From NCBI GenBank assembly GCA_034411635.1, contig DAOUML010000355.1:1-5106 (forward strand): DNA of 5,106 nt, given 5' to 3'. Below, piece by piece: positions 1 to 5,106 of this stretch; positions within the stretch are counted from its first letter, which is position 1, and every line of letters begins with the position of its first letter. The DNA is from UBA8950 sp034411635 (lineage in GTDB: Bacteria > Chloroflexota > Anaerolineae > Anaerolineales > Villigracilaceae). Under the pieces are notes generated by a model. That model was given only the letters and a program-made list of their open reading frames with translations. It did not search any database and had not been told where the DNA came from. The position numbers and the translations under genes are program-made.

Positions 1-174
1 GGCTTTGTGGGCGGAGGTGGTATCGGTTTTATTCTCCAACAAAACATTAGTCTTATAAACTACGATGATGCTAGTGCCTCAATTCTGGTTTTTATTATCA
101 TAATTGGCGGTGTGGATTTATTAAGTCGTGTCATTTGGTATAAAATTGAAAATAACACGGAGAAAACCGATTGA
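1..174 (+). CDS. phnE: PhnE-type phosphonate/phosphate ABC transporter permease, C-terminal fragment
   Basis: This is the last 57 codons of a reading frame that enters from the left edge and stops at TGA 172-174. The peptide begins GFVGGGGIGFILQQNISL and continues into a hydrophobic helix (about residues 28-44) ending in VDLLSR and a short charged tail. The pattern G-x-VGxGGIGxxLQ, then a last membrane helix with V-D-xxS-x-R, is typical of the C-terminus of PhnE-like inner-membrane permeases, which pair with a PhnC ATPase and a PhnD binding protein to import phosphonates or related oxyanions. The EAA loop that contacts the ATPase would lie upstream, outside the window. The true substrate (phosphonate, phosphite, phosphate) cannot be told from this part. 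The fragment is about 37% GC, clearly lower than the genes downstream. There is no clear terminator after the stop. Confidence 0.8.
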   Translation, partial: GFVGGGGIGFILQQNISLINYDDASASILVFIIIIGGVDLLSRVIWYKIENNTEKTD

Positions 175-362
175 AAAGCCGCCTAACAAAGCTTCCTCAG
201 AAACCCGCCCCTCACGACCTCCTGCCGGGGTGAAAAAACGGGCCTGGGCCTGCGCAAAAGGCAGAAGCAATGCAAAAAATGGCCGTTTTCGGCCTGACTC
301 TTAACCCAAAACAAGGCGCCTGTCCACCCGGAGGACGCCGCTTTTATTTGCGCCGATCCTGT

Positions 363-527
363 TTAGTCTGCGAGCGGCAGCAATTCGTAGCCCAGCTTGG
401 CGGCTCGCTTCTTCATGCGCTTGAAACTTCGACAGGCGCAGTACAGGTCTGCTGTTCTTCGTACTGTGCCGCCACCTGAACTATCCGCGATCACGGCGGC
501 CCCTGAGCCTGTCGAAGGATGCACCAT
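363..527 (-). pseudogene. Possible degraded C-terminus of a protein (minus strand), unassigned
   Basis: On the minus strand, reading from an ATG at 527-525 to a TAA at 365-363, there is an open frame of 54 codons. Only its C-terminal part looks protein-like: MKKRAAKLGYELLPLAD, starting at an internal ATG at 416-414. A basic helix followed by K-L-G-Y-E-L-x-P resembles the tail of some transposases, but that is a memory-based impression and not an identification. The N-terminal half is low-quality (Ser/Gly/Thr rich) and coincides with the inverted-repeat element, so it is probably not translated. No ribosome binding site is evident. It could equally be chance. Confidence 0.2.
427..517. repeat. 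Nested inverted-repeat element, potential three-way junction
   Basis: The outer arms are a perfect 11-base inverted repeat, CTTCGACAGGC (427-437) and GCCTGTCGAAG (507-517). Inside them lie two further pairs: GCGCAGTAC (436-444) with GTACTGTGC (461-469), complementary except for one G:T pair, and GCCGCC (468-473) with GGCGGC (495-500). With the one- or two-base overlaps shared out, the three stems abut each other as a three-way junction with loops of about 16 and 21 bases. The right arm sits in the longer string CCCTGAGCCTGTCGAAGG, which I recall as a frequent dispersed intergenic repeat in many bacterial genomes. It may be a REP/MITE-like element or a structured transcript; the sequence alone does not decide. 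Confidence 0.55.
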
Positions 528-567
528 GAGACTACCCACGCGGGCGTCTCCAATACGCCAGGTAACG

Positions 568-594
568 TTAACAATTTTTTAAATAAGTTATAAT
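568..594 (+). promoter_or_regulatory. Candidate sigma-70-type promoter
   Basis: A perfect TATAAT (589-594) is preceded by TTAACA (568-573), one base off TTGACA, with a 15-base spacer that is somewhat short of the usual 17. The surroundings (563-595) are strongly AT-rich against a GC-rich background. Expected transcription start is about 600-602, that is, at or next to the ATG at 602, so a leaderless transcript is possible. Confidence 0.5.
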
Positions 595-601
595 ACCGGC
601 C

Positions 602-838
602 ATGAAACCAGTTCGCCTTACTTTGGCGCTCATTTTTCTGGTGGCGTCGTTAACCTTGCTGGTATGGGGATTTACCCCCAACCGGCGCGAGGTACGCCGC
701 CAGCCAGTTGCGCCAACCCAAATGCAATTGCCCGCGCCCGAAGGCTTCTTGCCCGCGCCGCTTTTGCAATTTCCAGTGGAGCATATCGAAACATCGCAGA
801 CCGAGAGAATCTCGGCCTGCTTTGTTTTACTTTTGTAG
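602..838 (+). CDS. Small membrane-anchored proline-rich protein, unknown function
   Basis: A 78-residue open frame starting at ATG 602. The N-terminus is MKPVR followed by one hydrophobic segment (about residues 5-24, LTLALIFLVASLTLLVWGF), then a basic stretch (NRREVRR) and a Pro/Ala/Gln-rich tail, as in a single-pass anchored or uncleaved signal-anchor protein with most of the chain outside. I recognise no domain. No Shine-Dalgarno sequence lies upstream, but a TATAAT box ends 7 bases before the ATG, which would suit leaderless translation. The last 14 or so codons (from about 796) lie in a strong hairpin and T-rich tract, so the C-terminal residues may be an unselected extension, or the original stop may have been lost. 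A longer frame in another phase (664-996) lies over it and looks like a shadow. Confidence 0.5.
   Translation: MKPVRLTLALIFLVASLTLLVWGFTPNRREVRRQPVAPTQMQLPAPEGFLPAPLLQFPVEHIETSQTERISACFVLLL
796..835 (+). terminator. Intrinsic terminator or attenuator-like hairpin upstream of the phosphoesterase
   Basis: GCAG-A-CCGAGA (796-806), loop GAA (807-809), then TCTCGG-C-CTGC (810-820): ten base pairs with one A/C mismatch, followed directly by the T-rich tract TTTGTTTTACTTTTG (821-835). This is a good fit to a Rho-independent terminator on the plus strand. It overlaps the 3' end of the small gene at 602-838 and ends just before the ribosome binding site of the next gene, so it could end the upstream transcript or attenuate read-through. 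Confidence 0.6.
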
Positions 839-853
839 AGGAGATTCAACCAG

Positions 854-1795
854 GTGACGACTCTTTTTTTTGCCACCGATATTCATGGCTCAGATATTTG
901 CTGGAAGAAGTTTCTCAATGCTGGCAAATTCTATGGCGCAAATGTTCTCATTTTGGGGGGAGATATGACCGGCAAGGCGATTGTGCCGGTTGTTAAACAA
1001 TCAGGCAACCATTACAAAGTAACCCTTTTACAGCAGGATTTTGAAGTTAACGACGCGGACGAATTAGCCGAAATGACCAGGCGAATCCGCAGCCGGGGCT
1101 ATTACCCGTACCTGACCGACCCAGATGAACTGGCCGAACTGGCCCAAGCCCCGCAACGCATCGACGAAATTTTTGCCGCCGAAGTGCTGCGCGTGCTGGC
1201 CGAATGGCTGGAGATTGCCGATAAGAAATTAGCCGGAACCGGCATGAGGGTCTATGCCGCGCCCGGCAACGATGACCAGTTCGAGATTGACGAGATGATT
1301 CGCCAGTCGATGACCGTAACCCTGGCCGAGGGGCAGGTTGTGCCGCTGGACGACCATCACGATATGATTTCCTCCGGCTGGAGCAACCGCACCCCCTGGG
1401 ATACCTACCGCGAAGAAGACGAACCGCAATTGGCCGAGCGCTACCAGGCCATGATTGACAGGCTGCTCGACCCGCGAAACGCCATCTTCAACATCCACGT
1501 CCCGCCGCACAACTCCAATCTGGACGAAGCCCCCGAACTGGATGAAAACCTGCGTCCCAAATATGCCGGAAACGTACTGAAACCGGTCGGCTCCACCGCC
1601 CTGCGCCAGGCCATTGAAAAGCACCAACCCCTGCTCGGCCTGCACGGACACATCCACGAAGGGCGCGGCCACAGCCGCATCGGCAAAACCCTATGCATCA
1701 ACCCCGGCTCGCTCTACGAGCAAGGCGTCTTGCAAGGCGCGCTGGTTAAGTTGGGCAAGAACAAGATTGAGAGTTATGTGTTAACACAAGGGTAG
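854..1795 (+). CDS. Calcineurin-like metallophosphoesterase
   Basis: A 313-residue protein with the full set of metal-binding motifs of the calcineurin-like phosphoesterase superfamily: D-x-H near the N-terminus (ATDIHG, D9 and H11), GGDMTGK (D37), PGNDD (N139), IHVPPH (H215) and HGHIHEG (H266, H268), followed by NPGS (283-286). These residues hold a two-metal centre that hydrolyses phosphomono- or phosphodiesters. The substrate is not predictable, and no signal peptide is visible, so it is probably cytoplasmic. About 100 residues separate D37 and N139, much longer than the usual spacing in small members; this includes a charged helical region (about 68-125) that may form a cap. The start is GTG 854, supported by AGAGGAGA at 837-844 with good spacing and by the D-x-H motif beginning at residue 9. 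The stop TAG is at 1793-1795. It may be co-transcribed with the permease downstream, 158 bases away. Confidence 0.92.
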   Translation: MTTLFFATDIHGSDICWKKFLNAGKFYGANVLILGGDMTGKAIVPVVKQSGNHYKVTLLQQDFEVNDADELAEMTRRIRSRGYYPYLTDPDELAELAQAPQRIDEIFAAEVLRVLAEWLEIADKKLAGTGMRVYAAPGNDDQFEIDEMIRQSMTVTLAEGQVVPLDDHHDMISSGWSNRTPWDTYREEDEPQLAERYQAMIDRLLDPRNAIFNIHVPPHNSNLDEAPELDENLRPKYAGNVLKPVGSTALRQAIEKHQPLLGLHGHIHEGRGHSRIGKTLCINPGSLYEQGVLQGALVKLGKNKIESYVLTQG

Positions 1796-1809
1796 TGAAG
1801 AGCGGCATT

Positions 1810-1928
1810 CGATATCAGAGAATCGATATTAGAGAATCGATACTCGAATACCGAATATCGAATACCGAATACCGAATACCGAATATCGAATACCGAATAT
1901 CGAATACCGAATATCGAATATCGAATAT
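1810..1928. repeat. Heptanucleotide tandem array, 17 units
   Basis: The sequence from 1810 to 1928 keeps a strict 7-base register for 17 units (119 bases). The first five are CGATATC, AGAGAAT, CGATATT, AGAGAAT, CGATACT (an alternating 14-base sub-repeat). The next twelve (1845-1928) are all CGAATAC or CGAATAT, differing only at the last base, in the order C T C C C T C T C T T T. It fills most of the gap between the phosphoesterase stop and the permease ribosome binding site. This is the type of short tandem heptamer repeat known from cyanobacteria and some other phyla. Because 7 is not a multiple of 3, the translated period is 7 residues per three units, which by chance keeps a frame open on both strands. 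Confidence 0.95.
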
Positions 1929-1935
1929 CCACCCC

Positions 1936-1943
1936 AAAGGAGA
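1936..1943 (+). promoter_or_regulatory. Ribosome binding site that fixes the permease start
   Basis: AAAGGAGA lies 10 bases before ATG 1954. It is the only strong Shine-Dalgarno match in the gap, sits just after the heptamer array, and shows that the permease starts at 1954 and not at the in-frame GTG at 1795. Confidence 0.85.
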
Positions 1944-1953
1944 ATCCCCATCT

Positions 1954-3600
1954 ATGTCCGACCTTTTTATCCGTAAGGCCACCGGCCTGGTGCGTTCGTG
2001 GTCTGTTTTCGACGCATTCGTGTACGCCTTTTTTTCCATCAACCTGGTGACATTGGGCCTATATATTTTCAGCCAGATGTACTTCTTTGAAGGCGGGCTG
2101 ATTGGCGCAATGCTCTTGAGCGCATTCTTTATCTTGTTTCAGGTGGTTGTGTATGCCGGGCTGATCGCCGTCATGCCCCGTTCAGGCGGCGATTACGTCT
2201 GGCAGAGTCGTATTTTGGGCGGCGGCATTGGCTTCATTCTGGCTGTCACCGGCTGGTGGTTCATCTTATGGCTGTGGGTTCCGCTTTATGGCGATATGCT
2301 GCGCCACATTTTCATTACCCCGGTGCTGGCCCTGCTGGGCGCGCGCGATGCCGCCCTGTGGTTCAGCCAGACCAATCACGGGTTTTTCATTACGACCCTG
2401 ATCACCCTGGGCATTGTCACATTTTACATTATGCTCGGCATGAAGCGCTATGCCCGCATTCAGAAAATTTGCTTCTTTGGTGGCATTCTCGGCCTGTTGA
2501 TTGTAGTCGGCCTGCTGCTGGGTGGTTCGCCCGAAACCTTCCAGGCCGGGTTGGAAAGCAACGCCGCCAGCCTGTTTGGCACCGATTCGGGCGTTTACGC
2601 CGCTACAGCCGCCGCCGGAGAAGAAGCCGGTTCCGCGCTAGGGCTAACCGGCGGCTCCTTTGGGGCCTTGCTGCTCACCCTGCCCTACATCGTCTTCTTC
2701 AACCTGTACCCCAACTGGGGCGCGACTCTCTACGGCGAAGTGCGCGGCGCAACCGACTTCAAGCGTAATTTCGCCGGCATGGCCTCGGCCCTGATCATCA
2801 CCACCATTCTGGGCATAATCACTCTGCTGGCAATTGCCCGCACCATCGGCTGGGATTTTTACATGCAAGCCAACGGCGCCTGGTGGAACTATGCCTGGGG
2901 CTTTACCGAATCGCAACCGCCCTTCCCCGTCTGGCCCTACCCGGCCCTGCTGGCCGCCTTTCTCACCGAAAACCGCGCCCTGCAACTGCTGGTCATCGCA
3001 CTGATGAGCCTGTGGTGGTTCGGCTGGAGCGGCACCGTCTTCCTATCCTCCACCCGCGTCGTGTTTGCAGCCGCCTTCGACCGCCTGCTGCCCGAAAAAG
3101 TCGCCGAGGTAAACGAGCGCACCGGCACCCCGGTTATCGCCCTGCTGTTAATGGTCATCCCCTCCATCATCGTCTCGGCCCTGTTCGCGTATGACATTCT
3201 GGGCTTCAAATCGCTCACCCTGGCCGCCACCCTGGTCATCGCCGTCACTTACCTCGGCACCACCATCGCCGCCATCCTGTTGCCCTACCGCAAACCCGAT
3301 ATGTATAACGCCTCGCCGATTGCCAAATACAAAATCTTCGGCCTGCCACTCATCAGCGTAGCGGGCGTCATTTTTGGCGGATTTCTGGTTTTCCTGCTCT
3401 ACCAATGGCTGTTTGACCCCAACGCCCTGTACGGCATCGGCTACAGCATTAACCCGGATGGCTACAAAAACGGCACGTCACTGGTCTTCATGGGCGTACT
3501 CTACGGCATCGCCGCCGCCATCTACTTCGGATTCAAAGCCTACCGCAAACGCAAGGGCCTCGATTTGGATAAGATTCACGCAGAAATTCCAGTAGAATAA
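1954..3600 (+). CDS. APC-superfamily amino acid permease
   Basis: A 548-residue polytopic membrane protein counted from ATG 1954. Membrane segments are seen near residues 17-40, 48-72, 88-112, 142-163, 172-191, 236-254, 275-296, 328-366 (probably two), 393-415, 420-443, 461-485 and 509-528, giving 12 to 14. Family marks of the amino acid-polyamine-organocation superfamily are MPRSGGDYVW (74-83) after the second helix, GATLYGEVRGA (256-266), and FDRLLPEKVAEVNERTGTP (375-393) before helix 10. Such proteins move amino acids or related amines across the inner membrane by proton symport or exchange; the substrate cannot be told here. A hydrophilic loop rich in Ala, Gly and Glu (about 192-234) is long for the family. 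The C-terminus is short and charged (KAYRKRKG onward). The frame is open back to GTG 1795, but that extension is only translated heptamer repeat and should be left out. A 76-base gap follows. Confidence 0.93.
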   Translation: MSDLFIRKATGLVRSWSVFDAFVYAFFSINLVTLGLYIFSQMYFFEGGLIGAMLLSAFFILFQVVVYAGLIAVMPRSGGDYVWQSRILGGGIGFILAVTGWWFILWLWVPLYGDMLRHIFITPVLALLGARDAALWFSQTNHGFFITTLITLGIVTFYIMLGMKRYARIQKICFFGGILGLLIVVGLLLGGSPETFQAGLESNAASLFGTDSGVYAATAAAGEEAGSALGLTGGSFGALLLTLPYIVFFNLYPNWGATLYGEVRGATDFKRNFAGMASALIITTILGIITLLAIARTIGWDFYMQANGAWWNYAWGFTESQPPFPVWPYPALLAAFLTENRALQLLVIALMSLWWFGWSGTVFLSSTRVVFAAAFDRLLPEKVAEVNERTGTPVIALLLMVIPSIIVSALFAYDILGFKSLTLAATLVIAVTYLGTTIAAILLPYRKPDMYNASPIAKYKIFGLPLISVAGVIFGGFLVFLLYQWLFDPNALYGIGYSINPDGYKNGTSLVFMGVLYGIAAAIYFGFKAYRKRKGLDLDKIHAEIPVE

Positions 3601-3603
3601 AAA

Positions 3604-3659
3604 AATGATGAATGCAGAATGATGAATAAAACATTCTGCATTCAATTCTTCATCATTCA
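3604..3659. repeat. Seven-base periodic inverted repeat after the permease
   Basis: Immediately after the permease stop the sequence reads in 7-base steps: AATGATG, AATGCAG, AATGATG, AATAAAA, then the opposite polarity CATTCTG, CATTCAA, TTCTTCA, TCATTCA. GAATGCAGAATG (3610-3621) is perfectly complementary to CATTCTGCATTC (3632-3643) around a 10-base loop, and AATGATG (3604-3610) pairs with CATCATT (3651-3657) after an eight-base bulge. On the plus strand no T-tract follows, so it is a poor terminator. Read on the minus strand the stem is followed by seven Ts (complement of A 3599-3605). It could protect the 3' end of the permease message or act as an antisense-side terminator. Confidence 0.8.
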
Positions 3660-3676
3660 TCCTTTCCCGGAGACCT

Positions 3677-4435
3677 ATGGAGCCAACCCAATCTGAAATT
3701 ATCGCCGAAATGACACGTATTGTTGATGCCGCTCGCGAAGCACAAATACACCTGCGCGTCATCGGCGGGCTGGCCGTCCACTACCACAGCCCACGCTTCC
3801 ACCGCAACCAGTTTGGACGCAACTATGCCGATATAGATTTCGTCGTCCGCAAACACGACCGCCGCAAACTGGAGCCTTTCTTCCGCAACTTCGGCTACCT
3901 CAGCGACCGGCAGTTCAACCTCTCCAACGGCGACCGCCGCCAACTATACATCAACCCCCAAACCGGGCGGCACATCGACATCTTCGTCGGCGATTTCGAA
4001 ATGTGCCACAAACTGCCCCTGCGCGACCGCCTCGACGCCCACCCCGTCACCGTACCATTGGCCGAACTGCTGCTCTCAAAAACCCAAATCGTACAACTCA
4101 ATCGCAAAGACGCCCTTGACCTGGTCGCCCTGTTGCTCGATAACGAACTCGGCTTCCGCGACGAAAGCAAAATCAACCTCGACCGCATCCTGCGCCTGTG
4201 CCGCCGCGATTGGGGACTCTACAAAACCACCAGCATCAACCTGAAACGCCTCGAAGACCTGCTCCAGCACGAAAACCCCGGCCTATCTGAACAAGATACC
4301 GAAACCGTCCTGCGCCGCATCGCCCAAATACGCAAAGCCCTGCAAACCATGCCCACCAACATCTTGTGGAAAGCCCGCGACCGGGTTGGTACGCGCCTGC
4401 GCTGGTACACCGAAGTAGAAGAAATCGAGCGATAA
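3677..4435 (+). CDS. Nucleotidyltransferase-fold protein, AbiEii/MNT-like
   Basis: A 252-residue soluble protein. It shows the outline of the polymerase-beta-like nucleotidyltransferase superfamily: a GG pair (RVIGGLAVHYHSPR, G30-G31), the two-Asp metal motif ADIDFVV (D52, D54), a third acidic strand RHIDIFVGDF (D101), and a helical segment LAELLLSKTQIVQLNRKDAL (128-147) leading to DLVALL, which resembles the K-x-x-x...R/K-D-x-x-D stretch of AbiEii-type proteins. Members transfer a nucleotide to RNA, protein or a small molecule, and some act as toxins; neither a substrate nor a cognate antitoxin is visible here. The C-terminal third is helical and basic. The start ATG 3677 has GGAG at 3669-3672, 4 bases away, which is close but usable. 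The stop TAA (4433-4435) is one base before the proposed start of the lipoprotein gene, so the two are probably coupled. Confidence 0.75.
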   Translation: MEPTQSEIIAEMTRIVDAAREAQIHLRVIGGLAVHYHSPRFHRNQFGRNYADIDFVVRKHDRRKLEPFFRNFGYLSDRQFNLSNGDRRQLYINPQTGRHIDIFVGDFEMCHKLPLRDRLDAHPVTVPLAELLLSKTQIVQLNRKDALDLVALLLDNELGFRDESKINLDRILRLCRRDWGLYKTTSINLKRLEDLLQHENPGLSEQDTETVLRRIAQIRKALQTMPTNILWKARDRVGTRLRWYTEVEEIER

Positions 4436-4436
4436 C

Positions 4437-5106
4437 CTGATAAACGCGCGCCACAAAATTTTCATTCCGTTCTTTTTCGGGCTGACCCTCGCCCTCAGCC
4501 TGATTTCCTGCGCCGCAAACCAGGCGGTCGTTCAGCCATCCCCGCCGCAACAACCCGCCGACCCGCTCGACCCGACGTCCGCCACCCAGGCTGGCCTGAG
4601 CCAGGCGCGCATCCTAACCCTCGAATACCCGCCCCACATCCGCGCCGGGGACTCCGACCAGATTCGCCTGACCTTTGAACCCGACGCAAACGGCAGCCTG
4701 ACCGCTGCCGCCGAAACCATCCCAATCGCGGATATTTACGAAACCCACTACGTCATCGCCGAAGCGCGCCTCGATATGGTCGGCGCGCAAACCAGCCCGC
4801 CGGGGCTGGTCAGTCAATCACTACAACCCGGGCAAACCGTCACCTTCAGTTGGAGCATTCGCGCCGAAGAACCAGCCACCCAGCGAGGGACAGTCTGGTT
4901 CTACCTGCGCTACGTGCCAATGGATGGCGGCCCCGAACAACGCCAGGCCCTTTCAGCCCAACCAATAGAAATTGAAGCCATAAATTTCCTCGGCTTAAAA
5001 GCGCAAACCGCCCGCTGGCTGGGGGCGGCTGGCATAGTCATCAGTTTTATCCTGGGCCAACCCATTTTGGGCAGCGCCTTCAAATGGGCCTGGCAACGCG
5101 TGAGAA
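4437..5106 (+). CDS. Lipoprotein with C-terminal membrane segment, start non-canonical, 3' end outside window
   Basis: An open frame of 223 codons to the window edge, with the 3' end missing. The N-terminus reads INARHKIFIPFFFGLTLAL then SLISC: a basic n-region, a hydrophobic core and the lipobox L-I-S-C with Cys at about residue 25, so the mature protein should be lipid-anchored on the outer face of the membrane. A Pro/Gln-rich linker follows (about 28-50), then a beta-rich domain of unknown type (about 55-180) with alternating hydrophobic strands such as TVTFSWSIRA and TVWFYLRYVP. A hydrophobic segment WLGAAGIVISFILGQPILG (194-212) near the edge suggests a second membrane anchor followed by more protein. 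No ATG, GTG or TTG lies in frame upstream of the signal peptide; the frame is closed by TAG 4416-4418. The best start is CTG 4437, one base after the nucleotidyltransferase stop, with no strong ribosome binding site, so coupling is assumed. Strand and frame are secure; the start is not. Confidence 0.75.
   Translation, partial: MINARHKIFIPFFFGLTLALSLISCAANQAVVQPSPPQQPADPLDPTSATQAGLSQARILTLEYPPHIRAGDSDQIRLTFEPDANGSLTAAAETIPIADIYETHYVIAEARLDMVGAQTSPPGLVSQSLQPGQTVTFSWSIRAEEPATQRGTVWFYLRYVPMDGGPEQRQALSAQPIEIEAINFLGLKAQTARWLGAAGIVISFILGQPILGSAFKWAWQRVR

Larger units (their letters stand above)
175..567. other. Gene-free interval with hairpins and possible mobile-element debris
   Basis: This 393-base stretch holds no convincing gene on either strand. 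The small open frames in it are rich in Cys, Arg and Pro, lack family features and have no good ribosome binding site. What can be seen: a perfect 5-bp hairpin with a TTTT loop at 281-294 (GGCCG/CGGCC); a GCGAGC/GCTCGC inverted pair at 370-375 and 403-408; the nested inverted repeats at 427-517 listed separately; and a small GGCGT/ACGCC hairpin at 543-559. The base composition is GC-rich, unlike the AT-rich permease end just before it. It may be a decayed insertion-sequence end or a patch of dispersed intergenic repeats; neither can be proven from one copy. Confidence 0.5.

Noticed and set aside
270..479. A 69-residue plus-strand open frame in the gene-free stretch
   Set aside because: Cys- and Arg-rich low-quality peptide with no ribosome binding site, running across the inverted-repeat element; it looks like non-coding sequence.
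397..582. A 61-residue plus-strand open frame
   Set aside because: It passes through both arms of the inverted repeat, overlaps the promoter-like region and has no recognisable features.
664..996. A 110-residue plus-strand open frame between the small protein and the phosphoesterase
   Set aside because: It overlaps the first third of the hydrolase gene (including the D-x-H region) in another phase and has no family features; a shadow frame.
1229..1672. A 147-residue minus-strand open frame opposite the phosphoesterase
   Set aside because: Val/Gly-rich antisense shadow of a GC-rich gene; the plus-strand frame carries the catalytic motifs.
1810..1928. Possibility of a CRISPR array
   Set aside because: The units are 7 bases with no spacers; this is a simple tandem repeat, and no cas gene is present.
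1815..2042. A 75-residue minus-strand open frame over the heptamer array
   Set aside because: Its C-terminal half is only translated heptamer repeat and the rest is antisense to the permease.
2256..2768. A 170-residue plus-strand open frame inside the permease
   Set aside because: Arg/Pro-rich out-of-phase shadow; the permease frame has membrane helices and family motifs here.
3604..3659. Rho-independent terminator for the permease
   Set aside because: The stem is AT-rich with a bulge and the plus strand lacks a following T-tract, so it is listed as a repeat only.
3677..4435. Toxin-antitoxin or abortive-infection operon
   Set aside because: No antitoxin-like partner is visible next to the nucleotidyltransferase, and its fold alone does not show toxicity.

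Overview
The window is a plus-strand gene run from a bacterium that I would place, by inference only, in Chloroflexota (Anaerolineae-like). The reasons are the GC-rich, C-ending codon use after about position 600, the style of the proteins (a short proline-rich anchored protein, an orphan nucleotidyltransferase, an anchored lipoprotein) and the 7-nt periodic repeats between genes. No 16S or other marker gene is present, so the taxon is not proven.

Layout. Positions 1-174 hold the C-terminus of a PhnE-type ABC permease, clearly more AT-rich (about 37% GC by hand count) than what follows. Positions 175-567 hold no convincing gene, but they contain nested inverted repeats that can fold as a three-way junction, ending in the motif CCTGTCGAAG. 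A promoter-like box at 568-594 lies just before a small anchored protein (602-838). The last codons of that protein overlap a terminator-like hairpin (796-835). Next come a calcineurin-type metallophosphoesterase (854-1795), a 17-unit heptanucleotide array (1810-1928), an APC-superfamily amino acid permease (1954-3600), a second 7-nt periodic block arranged as an inverted repeat (3604-3659), a nucleotidyltransferase-fold protein (3677-4435), and a lipoprotein with a C-terminal membrane segment that runs off the end (4437-5106).

How the genes relate. The four genes from 854 onward point the same way. The nucleotidyltransferase and lipoprotein are one base apart and probably translationally coupled; the permease is flanked on both sides by heptamer-periodic spacers. 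I see no shared biochemical pathway, and I did not find a defence, biosynthetic or mobile system that can be demonstrated. The points most worth a second look are the heptamer arrays and the start-codon misassignment they invite, the lipoprotein that has no ATG, GTG or TTG start, the foldable element in the 5' gap, and the hairpin directly upstream of the phosphoesterase.
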